Notes: generated by a model from the sequence alone, not told the origin. Positions 15,146 to 24,790 are shown, numbered from the stretch's first letter. The stretch is 64,000 bases of DNA from Streptomyces sp. Q6 (GCF_036967205.1 NZ_CP146022.1:6386001-6450000), one strand, 5' to 3'. Numbers and translations are program-made.

Positions 15146-16543
15146 TTACCTCCGTGCCCCTCCGCTGTGACCGCTGTGGGCGTGAACGGGCTCGGTGCCA
15201 GGCCGGTGGTGGAGCCGGAGGCTGATCAGCGCGGTGATCGTGAAGGCGGCGACCTGGTAGAGCATGGCGTGCCGGAACGCGGTGTCCGCATCGGCGGCGG
15301 GGGCGTAGTAGGCGAGTCCGGCCGCGGTCACTCCGATGGATCCGCCGAGCTGCTGTGCTGTGGGCAGCAGGCCGGAGACCGAACCGGCTGCGGGGCCGTG
15401 CACCTTGGCCAGGACCAGGGTGAACACCGACGCGGTGAAGGCGCCGAACGCGGCTCCGCCGACGGCCAGCACCGGCAGTGCCGCCTGGCGTCCCGTCGCC
15501 GAGCCGACGAGGAGGGCCAGCGCCAGGCACATACCGGCGAGGATCAGGGACGCGACGGTGAGCACCGTCGGCCCTTGCCGGCGGGTGAGAGCGGGCGCGA
15601 CTCTGCTGCCGACGACGGCGCCGGCGGCGAACGGTGCCGACACCAGTGCGGCCGCCAGGGCCGAGTACCCGACAGCGGACTGAAGATGGAGGAAGAGCAG
15701 GTAGGTGAAGGAGGGCACGCCCGTGTTGAACACGAACACCAGCAACGTCCCGCTCCGCGCCGACCTGTCACGCAGCACCGCGGGATGGATCAGCGGATCA
15801 GGCCGGTGCGGGAGGCTCCGGACGAAGTGACCGAGGGCGGCCGCGGCCACGGCGAAACCGGCCCACGTCCACCATGGCCAGCCTGCTTCCCGCCCCAGCG
15901 CCAGGGGCAGGACCAGCGCGCCGGCTCCCATGGCGACCAGCAGCGCACCCAGCTTGTCGACGCGGAGTCCGTCCGCTCCGCGGGTGCGGGGCAGCGCGGT
16001 CGCTCCTGCCAGCGAGGCGAGCGCCACCGGCACGGTGAGGAGCATCACCGGCCGCCAGCCGAGGCCGAAGAGATCGGCACTGAGGACGAGGCCGCCGATC
16101 AGCGGCCCGGCCAGTGAGGCGACGGCCATGGTGGCGCCGTACAGGCCGAAGGCGCGCGGCCGGCGCGTGGCAGGAGTGGCGGCCTGGATGAGCGACAGGA
16201 CCTGGGGGGCGACCAGACCGCTGCCCGCGCCCTGCACCAGCCGGGCGACTATCAGCGATGCGGCGTCGGGGGCACACGCTCCGGCCAGCGAACCCGCGGT
16301 GAAGACCACGGTGCCCGCCACGAACAGTCGGCGGTAGCCGTACCGGTCGCCCAGCCGTGCGGCGGGGATGAGCAGGCACGCGTACGTCAGGGTGTATCCG
16401 GCGAGCACCAGTTGCACGGCGCCGGGACCAGCGTCCAGGCCGGCCTGTATCGCCGGCGCAGCCACCTGGGCGACAGTGACGTTGAGCAGTTGCACAAAAG
16501 TGGCGCTGAGCACCACCGGCAGCACGAGGCGTCCGCCGCTCAC
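15146..16543 (-). CDS. MFS transporter, DHA2-like exporter
   Basis: 465 residues with about 14 membrane helices. Helix 1 has FVQLLNVTVAQVAAPAIQ (the usual acidic LD motif is reduced here to LN). Loop 2-3 has IPAARLGDRYGYRRLF, and later comes GPLIGGLVLSADLFGLGWRPVMLLTVPVAL. The GTG start (16543) overlaps the stop of the alpha/beta hydrolase by GTGA, so the two form an operon. Both are divergent from a LysR gene, the probable regulator. The substrate may be the compound the hydrolase acts on. The His-rich tail (LHHRPGTEPVHAHSGHSGG) is odd and could bind metal. Confidence 0.88.
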   Translation of the reverse strand: MSGGRLVLPVVLSATFVQLLNVTVAQVAAPAIQAGLDAGPGAVQLVLAGYTLTYACLLIPAARLGDRYGYRRLFVAGTVVFTAGSLAGACAPDAASLIVARLVQGAGSGLVAPQVLSLIQAATPATRRPRAFGLYGATMAVASLAGPLIGGLVLSADLFGLGWRPVMLLTVPVALASLAGATALPRTRGADGLRVDKLGALLVAMGAGALVLPLALGREAGWPWWTWAGFAVAAAALGHFVRSLPHRPDPLIHPAVLRDRSARSGTLLVFVFNTGVPSFTYLLFLHLQSAVGYSALAAALVSAPFAAGAVVGSRVAPALTRRQGPTVLTVASLILAGMCLALALLVGSATGRQAALPVLAVGGAAFGAFTASVFTLVLAKVHGPAAGSVSGLLPTAQQLGGSIGVTAAGLAYYAPAADADTAFRHAMLYQVAAFTITALISLRLHHRPGTEPVHAHSGHSGGARR

Positions 16544-17385
16544 GGCAGCAGAACCGCGGCGAGCTCGTGGGGCCGGGCTGCGAACGGGCTGTGGCTGCCC
16601 GGGAGGGTGCGCACGGTGAACGGGTTGCCGGGCATGGCCCGGTCGGCCTCCGCGATCATCAGATCCTGCACGGCCGTCGGCAGCGCCCGATCGTCCGCGC
16701 AGCGCAGGAAGGTCCGCGGGACGCGCCCCCAGCGTTGTGGAGTCACGGTGACCGGGGTGGTGGGGATCGCCAGCGGCAGATCGGGGCTCAGTGCCGAGCG
16801 CCAGCGGTCGAAGCGGTCCGGAGCGGTGTCGTGGTAGTGGGTCTGCCGCAGTTCCTCGATGTAGGCGGGATCCTGCGAGAGGGGGTTGATCCGCACGGCG
16901 CCCAGTTCCGCGGGGTCACCGAGGTTGAGACTCCGGCCCCGTGCCGTGGCGTTCTCGGGTGCGCCGAGATAGTCGAAGAACCGGGGCCGTCCGGCGGGTA
17001 CGAAGGCCGAAAGGTAGACGATCTCGTCGACGAGTTCGGGTGCGCGCTCGACAGCCAGTGATGCGGGGCCGCCGCCCGCGCTGTGTGCGACAAGCACGAC
17101 GCGACGGTGGTGGCGGGCCAGGCGCAGCGTGTCAAGGACGGCCTCGGCGCTGTCGTCCATCGTCACGGTGGCGAGCGCGGACTTCTCGGTCAGCAGGCCC
17201 GGCTGGCCCGGCTGGAGGTATCCGGTGGGCAGTGGCGCGTCGAAGCCGTGCCCCGGCAGGTCGATGGCCATGCTCGCGGCACCGAGTGCGGCCAGTGCGC
17301 GCTGCGTCGCCGCCCACTGTCCGGAACCGTGCCAGGCGCCGTGCACGAAGACGAAGACGGTGTCCGCGAAGGAAGAATCGGTCAT
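16540..17385 (-). CDS. Alpha/beta hydrolase (esterase-like)
   Basis: 281 residues from ATG 17385. FVFVHGAWHGSGQW is the oxyanion loop, VVLVAHSAGG the nucleophile elbow with Ser, LRCADDRALP holds the acid and LPGSHSPFAARP the catalytic His. The overall pattern resembles the plant-type methylesterase/salicylate-esterase group of alpha/beta hydrolases, which is common in actinobacteria; the substrate is unknown. No signal peptide. First gene of an overlapping operon with the MFS exporter and divergent from LysR, a typical arrangement for uptake or detoxification of a small ester. Confidence 0.88.
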   Translation of the reverse strand: MTDSSFADTVFVFVHGAWHGSGQWAATQRALAALGAASMAIDLPGHGFDAPLPTGYLQPGQPGLLTEKSALATVTMDDSAEAVLDTLRLARHHRRVVLVAHSAGGGPASLAVERAPELVDEIVYLSAFVPAGRPRFFDYLGAPENATARGRSLNLGDPAELGAVRINPLSQDPAYIEELRQTHYHDTAPDRFDRWRSALSPDLPLAIPTTPVTVTPQRWGRVPRTFLRCADDRALPTAVQDLMIAEADRAMPGNPFTVRTLPGSHSPFAARPHELAAVLLP

Positions 17386-17447
17386 GACCGCAGTCCACGC
17401 GACCCGGCCCCGATCATCCAGTGAAAGATCTGACAGGCTGTTCGACG

Positions 17448-17462
17448 ATACATGTGAGGTAT
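17448..17462. promoter_or_regulatory. LysR-type T-N11-A box
   Basis: ATAC-N7-GTAT (17448-17462) is an interrupted palindrome with the T-N11-A form typical of LysR regulators. It lies 15 bp before the LysR start and within the divergent hydrolase promoter region. Confidence 0.6.
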
Positions 17463-17477
17463 GACGGGGAGGCTGGC

Positions 17478-18446
17478 ATGGAGGCGCGGCACCTGCGGTA
17501 TGCGCTGACCCTCGCGGAGCACGCGCACTTCGGCCGGGCGGCCGGTGCGCTGGGCATCGCGCAGCCACCGCTGTCCAAGCAGATCGCCGACCTGGAACGG
17601 GAAGTGGGCGCGCGCTTGTTCGATCGCACCCGCCAGGGGGTGTTTCCGACGGCTGCCGGCGTGGCCTTCCTCTCCAGGGCGCGCAGGGCGCTCGACGAGA
17701 TCGCGGCGGCCTCGGTCGACGCAGCCAGGGCGGCACGCGGCGAGACGGGGCAGCTGCGTCTGGGGTTCATCGCCTCGGCGCTGCTCGAACCCCTGCCGGA
17801 CGTCCTCGGTCGGTTCGGCCGCGAACGGCCCGACGTGCGGTTGGAACTGCACGAGATGGCGACCAGGCGCAGCACGCCCGCGCTCGTCGCCGGCGAACTG
17901 GACGTGGCGATCGGCCTCGGCCGGCCAGGGGGCGTCGGGGCCGAGCAGTTGGTATCGGTGCCGATCGGACACGACCACCTGGTCGCGGTCGTGAGCAGCA
18001 CGCACCCGTACGCGGGCCAGGCATCGGTGGACGTGGACCAGCTGCGGCGACAGCCGCTGATCGTCGCGCCGGGGGAGGACGAGCCGGCCGTCGTCACCAT
18101 GCTGCGGACCCTCCTGGGCAAGGACTCCCCGGCGCTGTCCGGCGCGACCGTCGCGAGGGACATCCACACCATCATCGGTCTCGCCGCCTGCGGTGTGGGC
18201 GTCGGTCTGGGACCCTCTCGCATGCTGACGGCCCCACGACGGGGCACGTGGTTCTGCGAGGTGACCCCGCGCACGCCTCTGCCCGATCTGGTCCTGTCCT
18301 TCAGCGCCCGGGACCGTTCCCCGACGCTGAACGCCTTCCTCGACGTCATCCGGAAGAACTGCCCCGAGGTCGGCGCCGCGCTCGACCACCGGCTCGGCCC
18401 ACTCGGACCACGAGAAGAAGGCGACCGCGACGCGCCCCCTACCTGA
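17478..18446 (+). CDS. LysR family transcriptional regulator
   Basis: 322 residues from ATG 17478, with GGGGAGG 5 nt upstream. The N-terminal winged HTH, RAAGALGIAQPPLSKQIADLEREVGARLF, is the LysR signature. The C-terminal two-lobed effector domain starts at about residue 95 (GQLRLGFIASALLEPLPDVL). Related regulators often sense aromatic acids. Divergent from the hydrolase/MFS operon and likely its activator as well as its own repressor. Confidence 0.93.
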   Translation: MEARHLRYALTLAEHAHFGRAAGALGIAQPPLSKQIADLEREVGARLFDRTRQGVFPTAAGVAFLSRARRALDEIAAASVDAARAARGETGQLRLGFIASALLEPLPDVLGRFGRERPDVRLELHEMATRRSTPALVAGELDVAIGLGRPGGVGAEQLVSVPIGHDHLVAVVSSTHPYAGQASVDVDQLRRQPLIVAPGEDEPAVVTMLRTLLGKDSPALSGATVARDIHTIIGLAACGVGVGLGPSRMLTAPRRGTWFCEVTPRTPLPDLVLSFSARDRSPTLNAFLDVIRKNCPEVGAALDHRLGPLGPREEGDRDAPPT

Positions 18447-18671
18447 CTTCGCCCAGCCGGACGACGAGCCCGTCCTCGATGTCCAGGAGCCGGGTCCTGG
18501 TGCGAAGCGAGCGCACCGCCCGAACCAGAAGATCGTCAACGCCATGACCGCTGCTGAACGTCACCGCTGCTCATGATCACGCGGAACTGCTCGATCGGTG
18601 CTCATGACGACGCGGAAGTGCTCACGAAACTGCGGAATCTGCGCAGCGGAAGCAACCAGCGAAGGGACTGT

Positions 18672-18696
18672 TTATCGTCAGGCAGACGACTATGAT
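18672..18696 (+). promoter_or_regulatory. Operator and -10 box of a leaderless Nudix regulator gene
   Basis: TCGTC-AGGCA-GACGA (18675-18689) is a perfect 5-bp-arm palindrome of the kind bound by NrtR-type regulators. TATGAT (18691-18696) follows directly, 6 bp before ATG 18703, so transcription should start at the ATG itself. A repressor on the palindrome would block RNA polymerase, implying autoregulation. Confidence 0.6.
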
Positions 18697-18702
18697 CGTT
18701 CC

Positions 18703-19464
18703 ATGTCGCCCTACGACCCGTCGGCCTTCCCGCCCTTCGCTGTCACCGTCGACCTGGTCGTGTTGACCGTGCGCCGCCACGCCCTGTGTGCGTTGGCGGT
18801 GCGGCGGGGCGAACCGCCGTTTCAGGGCCGCTGGGCGCTCCCCGGTGGATTCGTACGCGACGACGAGGACCTGACGGCGGCCGCGGCGCGCGAGCTGGCC
18901 GAGGAGACGGGCCTGTGCGCCCACGATCCCGGCGTGCCAGCGCAGGACAACGGCGCACACCTGGAGCAGCTCGCCACCTATGGGGAGCCGAAGCGGGACC
19001 CCCGGATGAGGGTCGTCAGCGTCGCCCATCTCGCGCTCGCGCCTGATCTGCCCGCCCCGCGTGCGGGCGGAGACGCGCACAGCGCCCGCTGGGCCCCGGT
19101 CGAGGCACTGCTGCACCAGGGCGGGTACGGGCGGGAGGGTGAGCAGGCCGCGCCGCTCGCCTTCGACCACGCGCAGATCCTGGCGGACGGGGTGGAGCGC
19201 GCCCGATCGAAGATCGAGTACTCCTCGCTGGCCACCGCGTTCTGCCCGCCCGAGTTCACCGTCGGGGAGCTGCGCCGCGTCTACGAGGCGGTCTGGGGTG
19301 TCGCCCTCGATCCGCGCAACTTCCATCGCAAGGTGACCGGGACGCCCGGATTCCTCGTGCCGACCGGTGGCACCACCACCCGGCAGGGCGGACGGCCCGC
19401 CCAGCTCTTCCGGGCCGGCGGTGCCACGCTGCTCAACCCGCCGATGCTGCGACCGGAGGTCTGA
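18703..19464 (+). CDS. Nudix-domain protein, NrtR family transcriptional regulator
   Basis: 253 residues. The complete Nudix box is visible: GGFVRDDEDL...ARELAEETGL at about residues 47-70. The C-terminal part (from about 165: SKIEYSSLATAFCPPEFTVGELRRVYEAVWG ... NFHRKV) is the winged helix of NrtR regulators, which control NAD-related genes and bind ADP-ribose derivatives. Because the catalytic REL..EE residues are intact, hydrolase activity is also possible. There is no ribosome site, in line with a leaderless mRNA. No NAD gene is adjacent, so targets may be distant or only itself. Confidence 0.85.
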   Translation: MSPYDPSAFPPFAVTVDLVVLTVRRHALCALAVRRGEPPFQGRWALPGGFVRDDEDLTAAAARELAEETGLCAHDPGVPAQDNGAHLEQLATYGEPKRDPRMRVVSVAHLALAPDLPAPRAGGDAHSARWAPVEALLHQGGYGREGEQAAPLAFDHAQILADGVERARSKIEYSSLATAFCPPEFTVGELRRVYEAVWGVALDPRNFHRKVTGTPGFLVPTGGTTTRQGGRPAQLFRAGGATLLNPPMLRPEV

Positions 19465-19694
19465 CGGTCCAGCCGACCGACTCGCGGCGGTGACGCCGCT
19501 GCTCAGGCCCGGTGCGTGCCCAGGGTCCGGCCGATCCGGCGATCCGTCGTGGAAGGGGGACACCCGCACCCACCCCTGCCCGAAAAGCCGGAAATGTAGC
19601 GTTATCTTGCTGGAGTACCCACGAGACTCGTCCCTCGTCCCTCCGACGGACGGGCCTCGGCCGCCGAGCGGTCTCCCATCCTGCGAGAGAAGCG

Positions 19695-21620
19695 ATGATC
19701 CAGGCCATCGGACTGACCAGCAACGCCCGTAAGGAGAGCCCGCCCACGGTCGACGACGTGACCTTCGAGGCGCACGCCGGCCGTGTCACGGCGCTGCTCG
19801 GCGCCCGTGGTGCAGGCAAGACGACCACGGTCCGGCTCATGCTCGAACTCCAACAGGGCCGTGGCATCACCTACTTCAGAGGCCGTCCGCTGCACCGCAT
19901 CGCCCACCCCGCGCGCGAAGTGGGCGTCCTGCTCGGCGACGTACCCGGTCACCCCGCCCGTACGGTCCGCGGGCAACTGCGCATGCTGTGCTCCGTGGCA
20001 GGGGTCCCCGTCCAGCGCGCCGACGAGGTCCTCGAAGTCGTCGGCCTGGTCAGCCTGCGGGATCAGCGCCTGGGCACGCTGTCCCGGGGCATGGACCGCC
20101 GCCTCGGCCTGGCCTGCGCGCTCCTCGCCGACCCGCACACGCTCGTGCTCGACGGCCCCGCGGCGGGCCTGTCGGTCCGGGAGAGCAAGTGGCTGCACGG
20201 CATCCTGCGCGCACACGCGGCCCTCGGCGGCACCGTCCTGTTCACCACCGACGACCCGAAGGAAGCGGCCCGCACGGCCGACCGCGTCGTCACCCTCGAC
20301 GAGGGCAGGCTCACGGCCGACCAGGAAGTCACCGAGTTCGCGCGCACCCGGCTGCGGCCACGGGTCGCCGTCCGCAGCCCGCACGCCGCGCGGCTCGCCG
20401 TCCTGCTGGCCAAGGAAGCGCGCACGGCCAAGCGGTCGGTCGAAGTGGTCACGGAGGACGGCAGCAGGCTCTCGGTGTACGGCAGTAGTTGCGCGGACGT
20501 GGGCGAGGCCGCGTACCGGCACGGCATCCTCGTCCATCAACTCGCGGACGAGACCGGCGACGCGGGCCCGGCCGTGGCCCTGACACCGGTGGCGCCGACG
20601 CCCGCGGCCCCGGCGCCTGCGGCGGCCGACGACCAGGGTGTGCAGACGGCCGAAGCCGCTGTTCCCGCCGAACCGGCGGCCGGCACGCAACCTGCCACCA
20701 CCACGGCTCCGCTCGACACCCCTCACACGGCCAGTACGTTCGTGCCGCTCGCCGATGGGGAGCCGACCGGTCGTCGCGCGGATGAGAGCGGTACGACGCA
20801 CCAGCCGTCGGCGCTGTCGCCGCTGCCCCCGCCCATCACCGTCCGCCCGGCCCGCAGCCCCCTGCGGCCCCTGCGGTACGAACTGCGCCGCGCGACCGGT
20901 ATCGCCACCGGCTACGTCACCGCCGCGCTCGTCCTCGCCGTATCGGCGCTCCTCTCCGTACTCCTCGCGCGCGTCGGCCACACCCCGCAGCCGCGCCTGC
21001 TCGCGGCCTGGCCGCAGGAGCTGCCCCTGCCGCCCGCGGCGCTGGGTGCTGGGCTGCTCGGCGCCTTCGCGTTCGGCGACGAGTTCCGCCATCCCGCACT
21101 CGCCGCCGACCGTGGCACGGTCCCGCGCCGCCTGGGACTCCTGGCGGCCAAACTGCTGGTGGGAGCGGCCACCGCCGTTCTCATGGCCGTCCTGGTCGTC
21201 GGCTGCGACGCCGCGCTGCTCCACCTCGTGTACGGCGAAGAGCTCACCCAGGTTCCCGCCGACTGGCTTTCGTTGACCGCGAGTTGGTTCGCCCTCGTCA
21301 TCGCGTGCGCCTGGGCGGGCGTTCTCGCCTCCGGTGTGTTCCGGTCCACGGCCGCCGGCCTCGCCGCCGTGATCGCCGTGCCGATCGTCGTCGTGCCTCT
21401 CGTACAAAAGGCCTTGGAGGGACCGTCTGTGCGAACGGCGGCGGGGCTTCCGGCGAGGCTGCGCGATCTCGCCCTCGTGCACTGGCCCTTCGGTGCCGAG
21501 CGTTTCGTCGCCGCCGGAGTTCGGATGATCGTTCAACCCGTGGGCGGTGCGCTGATGTTGTCGCTCACTGCTCTGCTCTGCGCATATGTGCTCATGGTGC
21601 TGCGTCCCAGGGTGCGATGA
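19695..21620 (+). CDS. ABC transporter-like protein: degenerate ATPase fused to a membrane domain
   Basis: 641 residues from ATG 19695. Residues 1-220 are an ABC ATPase domain with a sound Walker A (GARGAGKTTT) but a signature of LSRGM in place of LSGGQ. Walker B reads LVLDGPAAGL, with Gly replacing the catalytic Glu. The switch region FTTDDPKEA lacks the usual His. Residues 300-390 are a Pro/Ala/Thr-rich linker. About six membrane helices follow (395-640: TAALVLAVSALLSVLLA, LLVGAATAVLMAVLVVGCDA, LSLTALLCAYVLMVL). The fold of an ABC-2 exporter half is clear, but ATP hydrolysis is doubtful; it may be a structural or regulatory homologue. Directly upstream of whiH. Confidence 0.82.
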   Translation: MIQAIGLTSNARKESPPTVDDVTFEAHAGRVTALLGARGAGKTTTVRLMLELQQGRGITYFRGRPLHRIAHPAREVGVLLGDVPGHPARTVRGQLRMLCSVAGVPVQRADEVLEVVGLVSLRDQRLGTLSRGMDRRLGLACALLADPHTLVLDGPAAGLSVRESKWLHGILRAHAALGGTVLFTTDDPKEAARTADRVVTLDEGRLTADQEVTEFARTRLRPRVAVRSPHAARLAVLLAKEARTAKRSVEVVTEDGSRLSVYGSSCADVGEAAYRHGILVHQLADETGDAGPAVALTPVAPTPAAPAPAAADDQGVQTAEAAVPAEPAAGTQPATTTAPLDTPHTASTFVPLADGEPTGRRADESGTTHQPSALSPLPPPITVRPARSPLRPLRYELRRATGIATGYVTAALVLAVSALLSVLLARVGHTPQPRLLAAWPQELPLPPAALGAGLLGAFAFGDEFRHPALAADRGTVPRRLGLLAAKLLVGAATAVLMAVLVVGCDAALLHLVYGEELTQVPADWLSLTASWFALVIACAWAGVLASGVFRSTAAGLAAVIAVPIVVVPLVQKALEGPSVRTAAGLPARLRDLALVHWPFGAERFVAAGVRMIVQPVGGALMLSLTALLCAYVLMVLRPRVR

Positions 21621-21783
21621 CGACCGTCCGGCGCCTTCTGGTCCCGCACCGCGCACAACTCCCCACGGAACACGCATTTCTTTCCGATAAGGCGTCAATT
21701 GCGGCGAGGGGGGAGATCACCCTTTCGTGTGCTTTTCACCAAAGACCTCAAGGGAGTTGGGGACGGCGCCGACAACAGATTCC

Positions 21784-22668
21784 GTGACTACCCTTGCGCA
21801 CACCATGATGACCGCCGCCCGCTCCGCCGACTCGAGCCTCTCCGGACCGGGCGAACTCGACCGCTACCCCTACGCGGAGTCGACCGCCGACCGCGTCGGC
21901 GCCTCTCCCTGGGACAACACCGACCAGGATCTCGGCCGGATGGGCCGACGCGCTGCGGGCAGCCGGGGCCGCGGTCTGCACGGTCAACTCGTCCAGCAGC
22001 TGGGGCAGATGATCGTCTCCGGCGACCTGGGCGCGGATCGCCCGCTGGTGCCCGAGGAGATCGGCCAGCGTTTCGAGGTGTCCCGTACCGTCGTCCGCGA
22101 GTCGCTCCGCGTCCTTGAGGCCAAGGGCCTGGTCAGCGCCCGGCCGAACGTGGGCACGCGCGTGCGCCCGGTCAGCGACTGGAACCTCTTGGACCCGGAC
22201 ATCATCGAGTGGCGTGCCTTCGGGCCGCAGCGCGACGACCAGCGCCGCGAGCTGAGCGAGCTGCGCTGGACGATCGAGCCCCTCGCCGCGCGGCTCGCCG
22301 CCGGGCACGGCCGGGAGGACGTGCAGCAGCGCCTTGCGGACATGGTCGAGATCATGGGGCACGCGCTCGGGCAGGGGGACTCGATCACGTTCGCCCGTGC
22401 CGACGCCGAGTTCCACTCGCTGCTCATCCAGCTCGCGGGCAACCGCATGCTGGAGCACCTCTCCGGCATCGTCTGCGCAGCCCTTCAGGTCTCCGGCGGC
22501 CCCGTCACCGGCTGCGACCGTCCGACCGAGACGTCCGTCGCACACCATGGCCGCATCGCCGACGCGCTCGCCGCGGGCGACAGCTCCGGCGCCGAGGCCG
22601 CGATGCGCCAGCTGCTGATGGTCCACCCCGAGGTGGAGCGCGTCGTGCCGGCCCCGCGCGAGCACTGA
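21784..22668 (+). CDS. whiH: WhiH, GntR/FadR-type sporulation regulator
   Basis: 294 residues from GTG 21784 (ATG 21805 or 21808 are alternatives; none has a good ribosome site). The winged-helix domain at about residues 59-125 (LHGQLVQQLGQMIVSGDLG ... FEVSRTVVRESLRVLEAKGL) is followed by a FadR-like helical domain with the metal-ligand pattern ADAEFHSLL and VAHHGRI. WhiH is a known aerial-hypha sporulation regulator in S. coelicolor, where it lies immediately upstream of hrdB exactly as here; that synteny supports the name. It likely senses a carboxylate or similar ligand. An inverted repeat at 22711-22719/22760-22768 may be its terminator. Confidence 0.92.
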   Translation: MTTLAHTMMTAARSADSSLSGPGELDRYPYAESTADRVGASPWDNTDQDLGRMGRRAAGSRGRGLHGQLVQQLGQMIVSGDLGADRPLVPEEIGQRFEVSRTVVRESLRVLEAKGLVSARPNVGTRVRPVSDWNLLDPDIIEWRAFGPQRDDQRRELSELRWTIEPLAARLAAGHGREDVQQRLADMVEIMGHALGQGDSITFARADAEFHSLLIQLAGNRMLEHLSGIVCAALQVSGGPVTGCDRPTETSVAHHGRIADALAAGDSSGAEAAMRQLLMVHPEVERVVPAPREH

Positions 22669-23094
22669 CCGCGCCGAGAGCGCGGCAGAGCGAGGGAGTA
22701 CGCACCAGATGTCGCCGGACGGCGCCCCCGCATGCCTCGCGCATGAGGAGGAGGCCCCATCCGGCGACTCGGTCGTATGGGTCCGTTGTTCGTGCGGGGG
22801 CGGGTGTTCGCCCGTACGATCCGCAATAAGTGACCGACTCTGCCCGTATCCGTCTGTTTTTGACCACTTACGGGGTGTGACTCGGGCCACGCAGATTGGG
22901 CGTAACGCTCCTCGGAACAACGCGATGACCTAAGAGGTGACAGCCGAGGAGGGAATACAGCAGCCGTTCAAGGCGCTGTGCATCTCCCCGGCCCCCGCCC
23001 GCGCCGCCGACCCATCCCCAAGTCGGCGGTCGTCGGCTCCGGTCCACACAGGACGGGGCCGGAAGCCGTTTTCCAACGTTCCGAGAGGTTGTTC
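22669..23094. other. whiH-hrdB intergenic region (hrdB promoter region)
   Basis: 426 bp without a gene. It holds a 9-bp-arm inverted repeat (GTCGCCGGA 22711-22719 with TCCGGCGAC 22760-22768) after whiH, and must contain the hrdB promoter(s) and a long 5' leader. GAGAGG at 23083-23088 is the hrdB ribosome site. I could not pick a promoter with confidence. Confidence 0.6.
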
Positions 23095-24630
23095 GTGTCG
23101 GCCAGCACATCCCGTACGCTCCCGCCGGAGATCGCCGAGTCCGTCTCTGTCATGGCGCTCATTGAGCGGGGAAAGGCTGATGGCCAGATCGCCGGCGATG
23201 ACGTGCGCCGTGCGTTCGAAGCCGACCAGATTCCGGCCACTCAGTGGAAGAACGTTCTGCGCAGCCTCAACCAGATCCTCGAGGAAGAGGGTGTGACGCT
23301 GATGGTCAGTGCCGCTGAGCCCAAGCGTCCCCGAAAGAGCGTCGCAGCCAAGAGTCCGGTCAAGCGCACCGCGACCAAGACCGTCGCGGCCAAGACGGTC
23401 ACCGCCAAGAAGGTCGCCGCCACCGCCGCCCCCGAGGTGTCGGCCGACGAGGTGGCGGCGGACGACGCCGCGCCCGCCAAGAAGGCCGCGGCCAAGAAGA
23501 CCACCGCCAAGAAGGCCACGGCCAAGAAGACCGTCGCCAAGAAGGCCACCGCCAAGAAGACGGCGGGCAAGAAGGACGACGAGCTCCTCGACGACGAGGC
23601 CACGGAGGAGACCCCCACCGCGGCCAAGAGTGGTGACGAGGAGACCCCCGAGGGTCAGGGCTTCGTCCTGTCCGACGAGGACGAGGACGACGCGCCCGCC
23701 CAGCAGGTCGCGGCCGCCGGCGCCACCGCCGACCCGGTCAAGGACTACCTGAAGCAGATCGGCAAGGTCCCGCTCCTCAACGCCGAGCAGGAGGTCGAGC
23801 TCGCCAAGCGCATCGAGGCCGGCCTGTTCGCCGAGGACAAGCTGGCCAATGCCGACAAGCTCGCCCCCAAGCTCAAGCGCGAGCTGGAGATCATCGCCGA
23901 GGACGGCCGCCGCGCCAAGAACCACCTCCTGGAGGCCAACCTCCGCCTGGTGGTCTCCCTGGCCAAGCGCTACACCGGTCGCGGCATGCTCTTCCTGGAC
24001 CTCATCCAGGAGGGCAACCTCGGTCTGATCCGCGCGGTCGAGAAGTTCGACTACACCAAGGGCTACAAGTTCTCCACGTACGCCACCTGGTGGATCCGTC
24101 AGGCGATCACCCGCGCCATGGCCGACCAGGCCCGCACCATCCGTATCCCGGTGCACATGGTCGAGGTCATCAACAAGCTCGCGCGCGTGCAGCGCCAGAT
24201 GCTCCAGGACCTGGGCCGCGAGCCCACCCCGGAGGAGCTGGCCAAGGAACTCGACATGACCCCCGAGAAGGTCATCGAGGTCCAGAAGTACGGCCGCGAG
24301 CCGATCTCCCTCCACACCCCTCTGGGTGAGGACGGCGACAGCGAGTTCGGTGACCTCATCGAGGACTCCGAGGCCGTCGTGCCGGCCGACGCGGTGAGCT
24401 TCACGCTCCTCCAGGAGCAGCTGCACTCCGTGCTCGACACCCTGTCTGAGCGTGAGGCGGGCGTCGTGTCCATGCGCTTCGGTCTCACCGACGGTCAGCC
24501 GAAGACCCTCGACGAGATCGGCAAGGTCTACGGCGTCACGCGTGAGCGCATCCGCCAGATCGAGTCCAAGACGATGTCGAAGCTGCGCCACCCGTCGCGC
24601 TCGCAGGTGCTGCGCGACTACCTCGACTAG
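23095..24630 (+). CDS. hrdB: Principal RNA polymerase sigma factor HrdB (sigma-70 group 1)
   Basis: 511 residues from GTG 23095, the same length as S. coelicolor HrdB. After an N-terminal segment (residues 1-75) comes an Ala/Lys-rich low-complexity stretch with repeated KKATAKK-like motifs (about 80-170) and an acidic block (DEDEDDAP). Region 1.2 begins [16 protein letters not shown]. Region 2 has [15 protein letters not shown] and the -10-reading [20 protein letters not shown]. Region 4 ends [20 protein letters not shown]. It directs housekeeping transcription and is essential. Strong bidirectional-looking hairpin after the stop. Confidence 0.98.
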   Translation: MSASTSRTLPPEIAESVSVMALIERGKADGQIAGDDVRRAFEADQIPATQWKNVLRSLNQILEEEGVTLMVSAAEPKRPRKSVAAKSPVKRTATKTVAAKTVTAKKVAATAAPEVSADEVAADDAAPAKKAAAKKTTAKKATAKKTVAKKATAKKTAGKKDDELLDDEATEETPTAAKSGDEETPEGQGFVLSDEDEDDAPAQQVAAAGATADPVKDYLKQIGKVPLLNAEQEVELAKRIEAGLFAEDKLANADKLAPKLKRELEIIAEDGRRAKNHLLEANLRLVVSLAKRYTGRGMLFLDLIQEGNLGLIRAVEKFDYTKGYKFSTYATWWIRQAITRAMADQARTIRIPVHMVEVINKLARVQRQMLQDLGREPTPEELAKELDMTPEKVIEVQKYGREPISLHTPLGEDGDSEFGDLIEDSEAVVPADAVSFTLLQEQLHSVLDTLSEREAGVVSMRFGLTDGQPKTLDEIGKVYGVTRERIRQIESKTMSKLRHPSRSQVLRDYLD

Positions 24631-24653
24631 TCACACGCGCTGTACGGCTCTGT

Positions 24654-24696
24654 GAAGGCCCGGCACGCCCCTTGAGCGGGGCTGTGCCGGGCCTTC
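24654..24696 (+). terminator. hrdB terminator
   Basis: Perfect 13-bp arms GAAGGCCCGGCAC / GTGCCGGGCCTTC (24654-24666, 24684-24696), with an inner GCCCC/GGGGC stem, 23 bp after the hrdB stop. Confidence 0.88.
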
Positions 24697-24790
24697 GCCG
24701 CACGCGTTTGTGAGCGCGTCCTCGCGATGCGTGGCGCGCGCGGCTGAATCACTCTGGGTGTGCTGTTGCCACCCAGAGTGAGGAGCCCGC

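Noticed and set aside
22930-24591. 553-codon minus-strand open frame opposite hrdB
   Set aside because: Leu/Gly/Val-rich translation is the complement of the Lys/Ala/Glu codons of hrdB.
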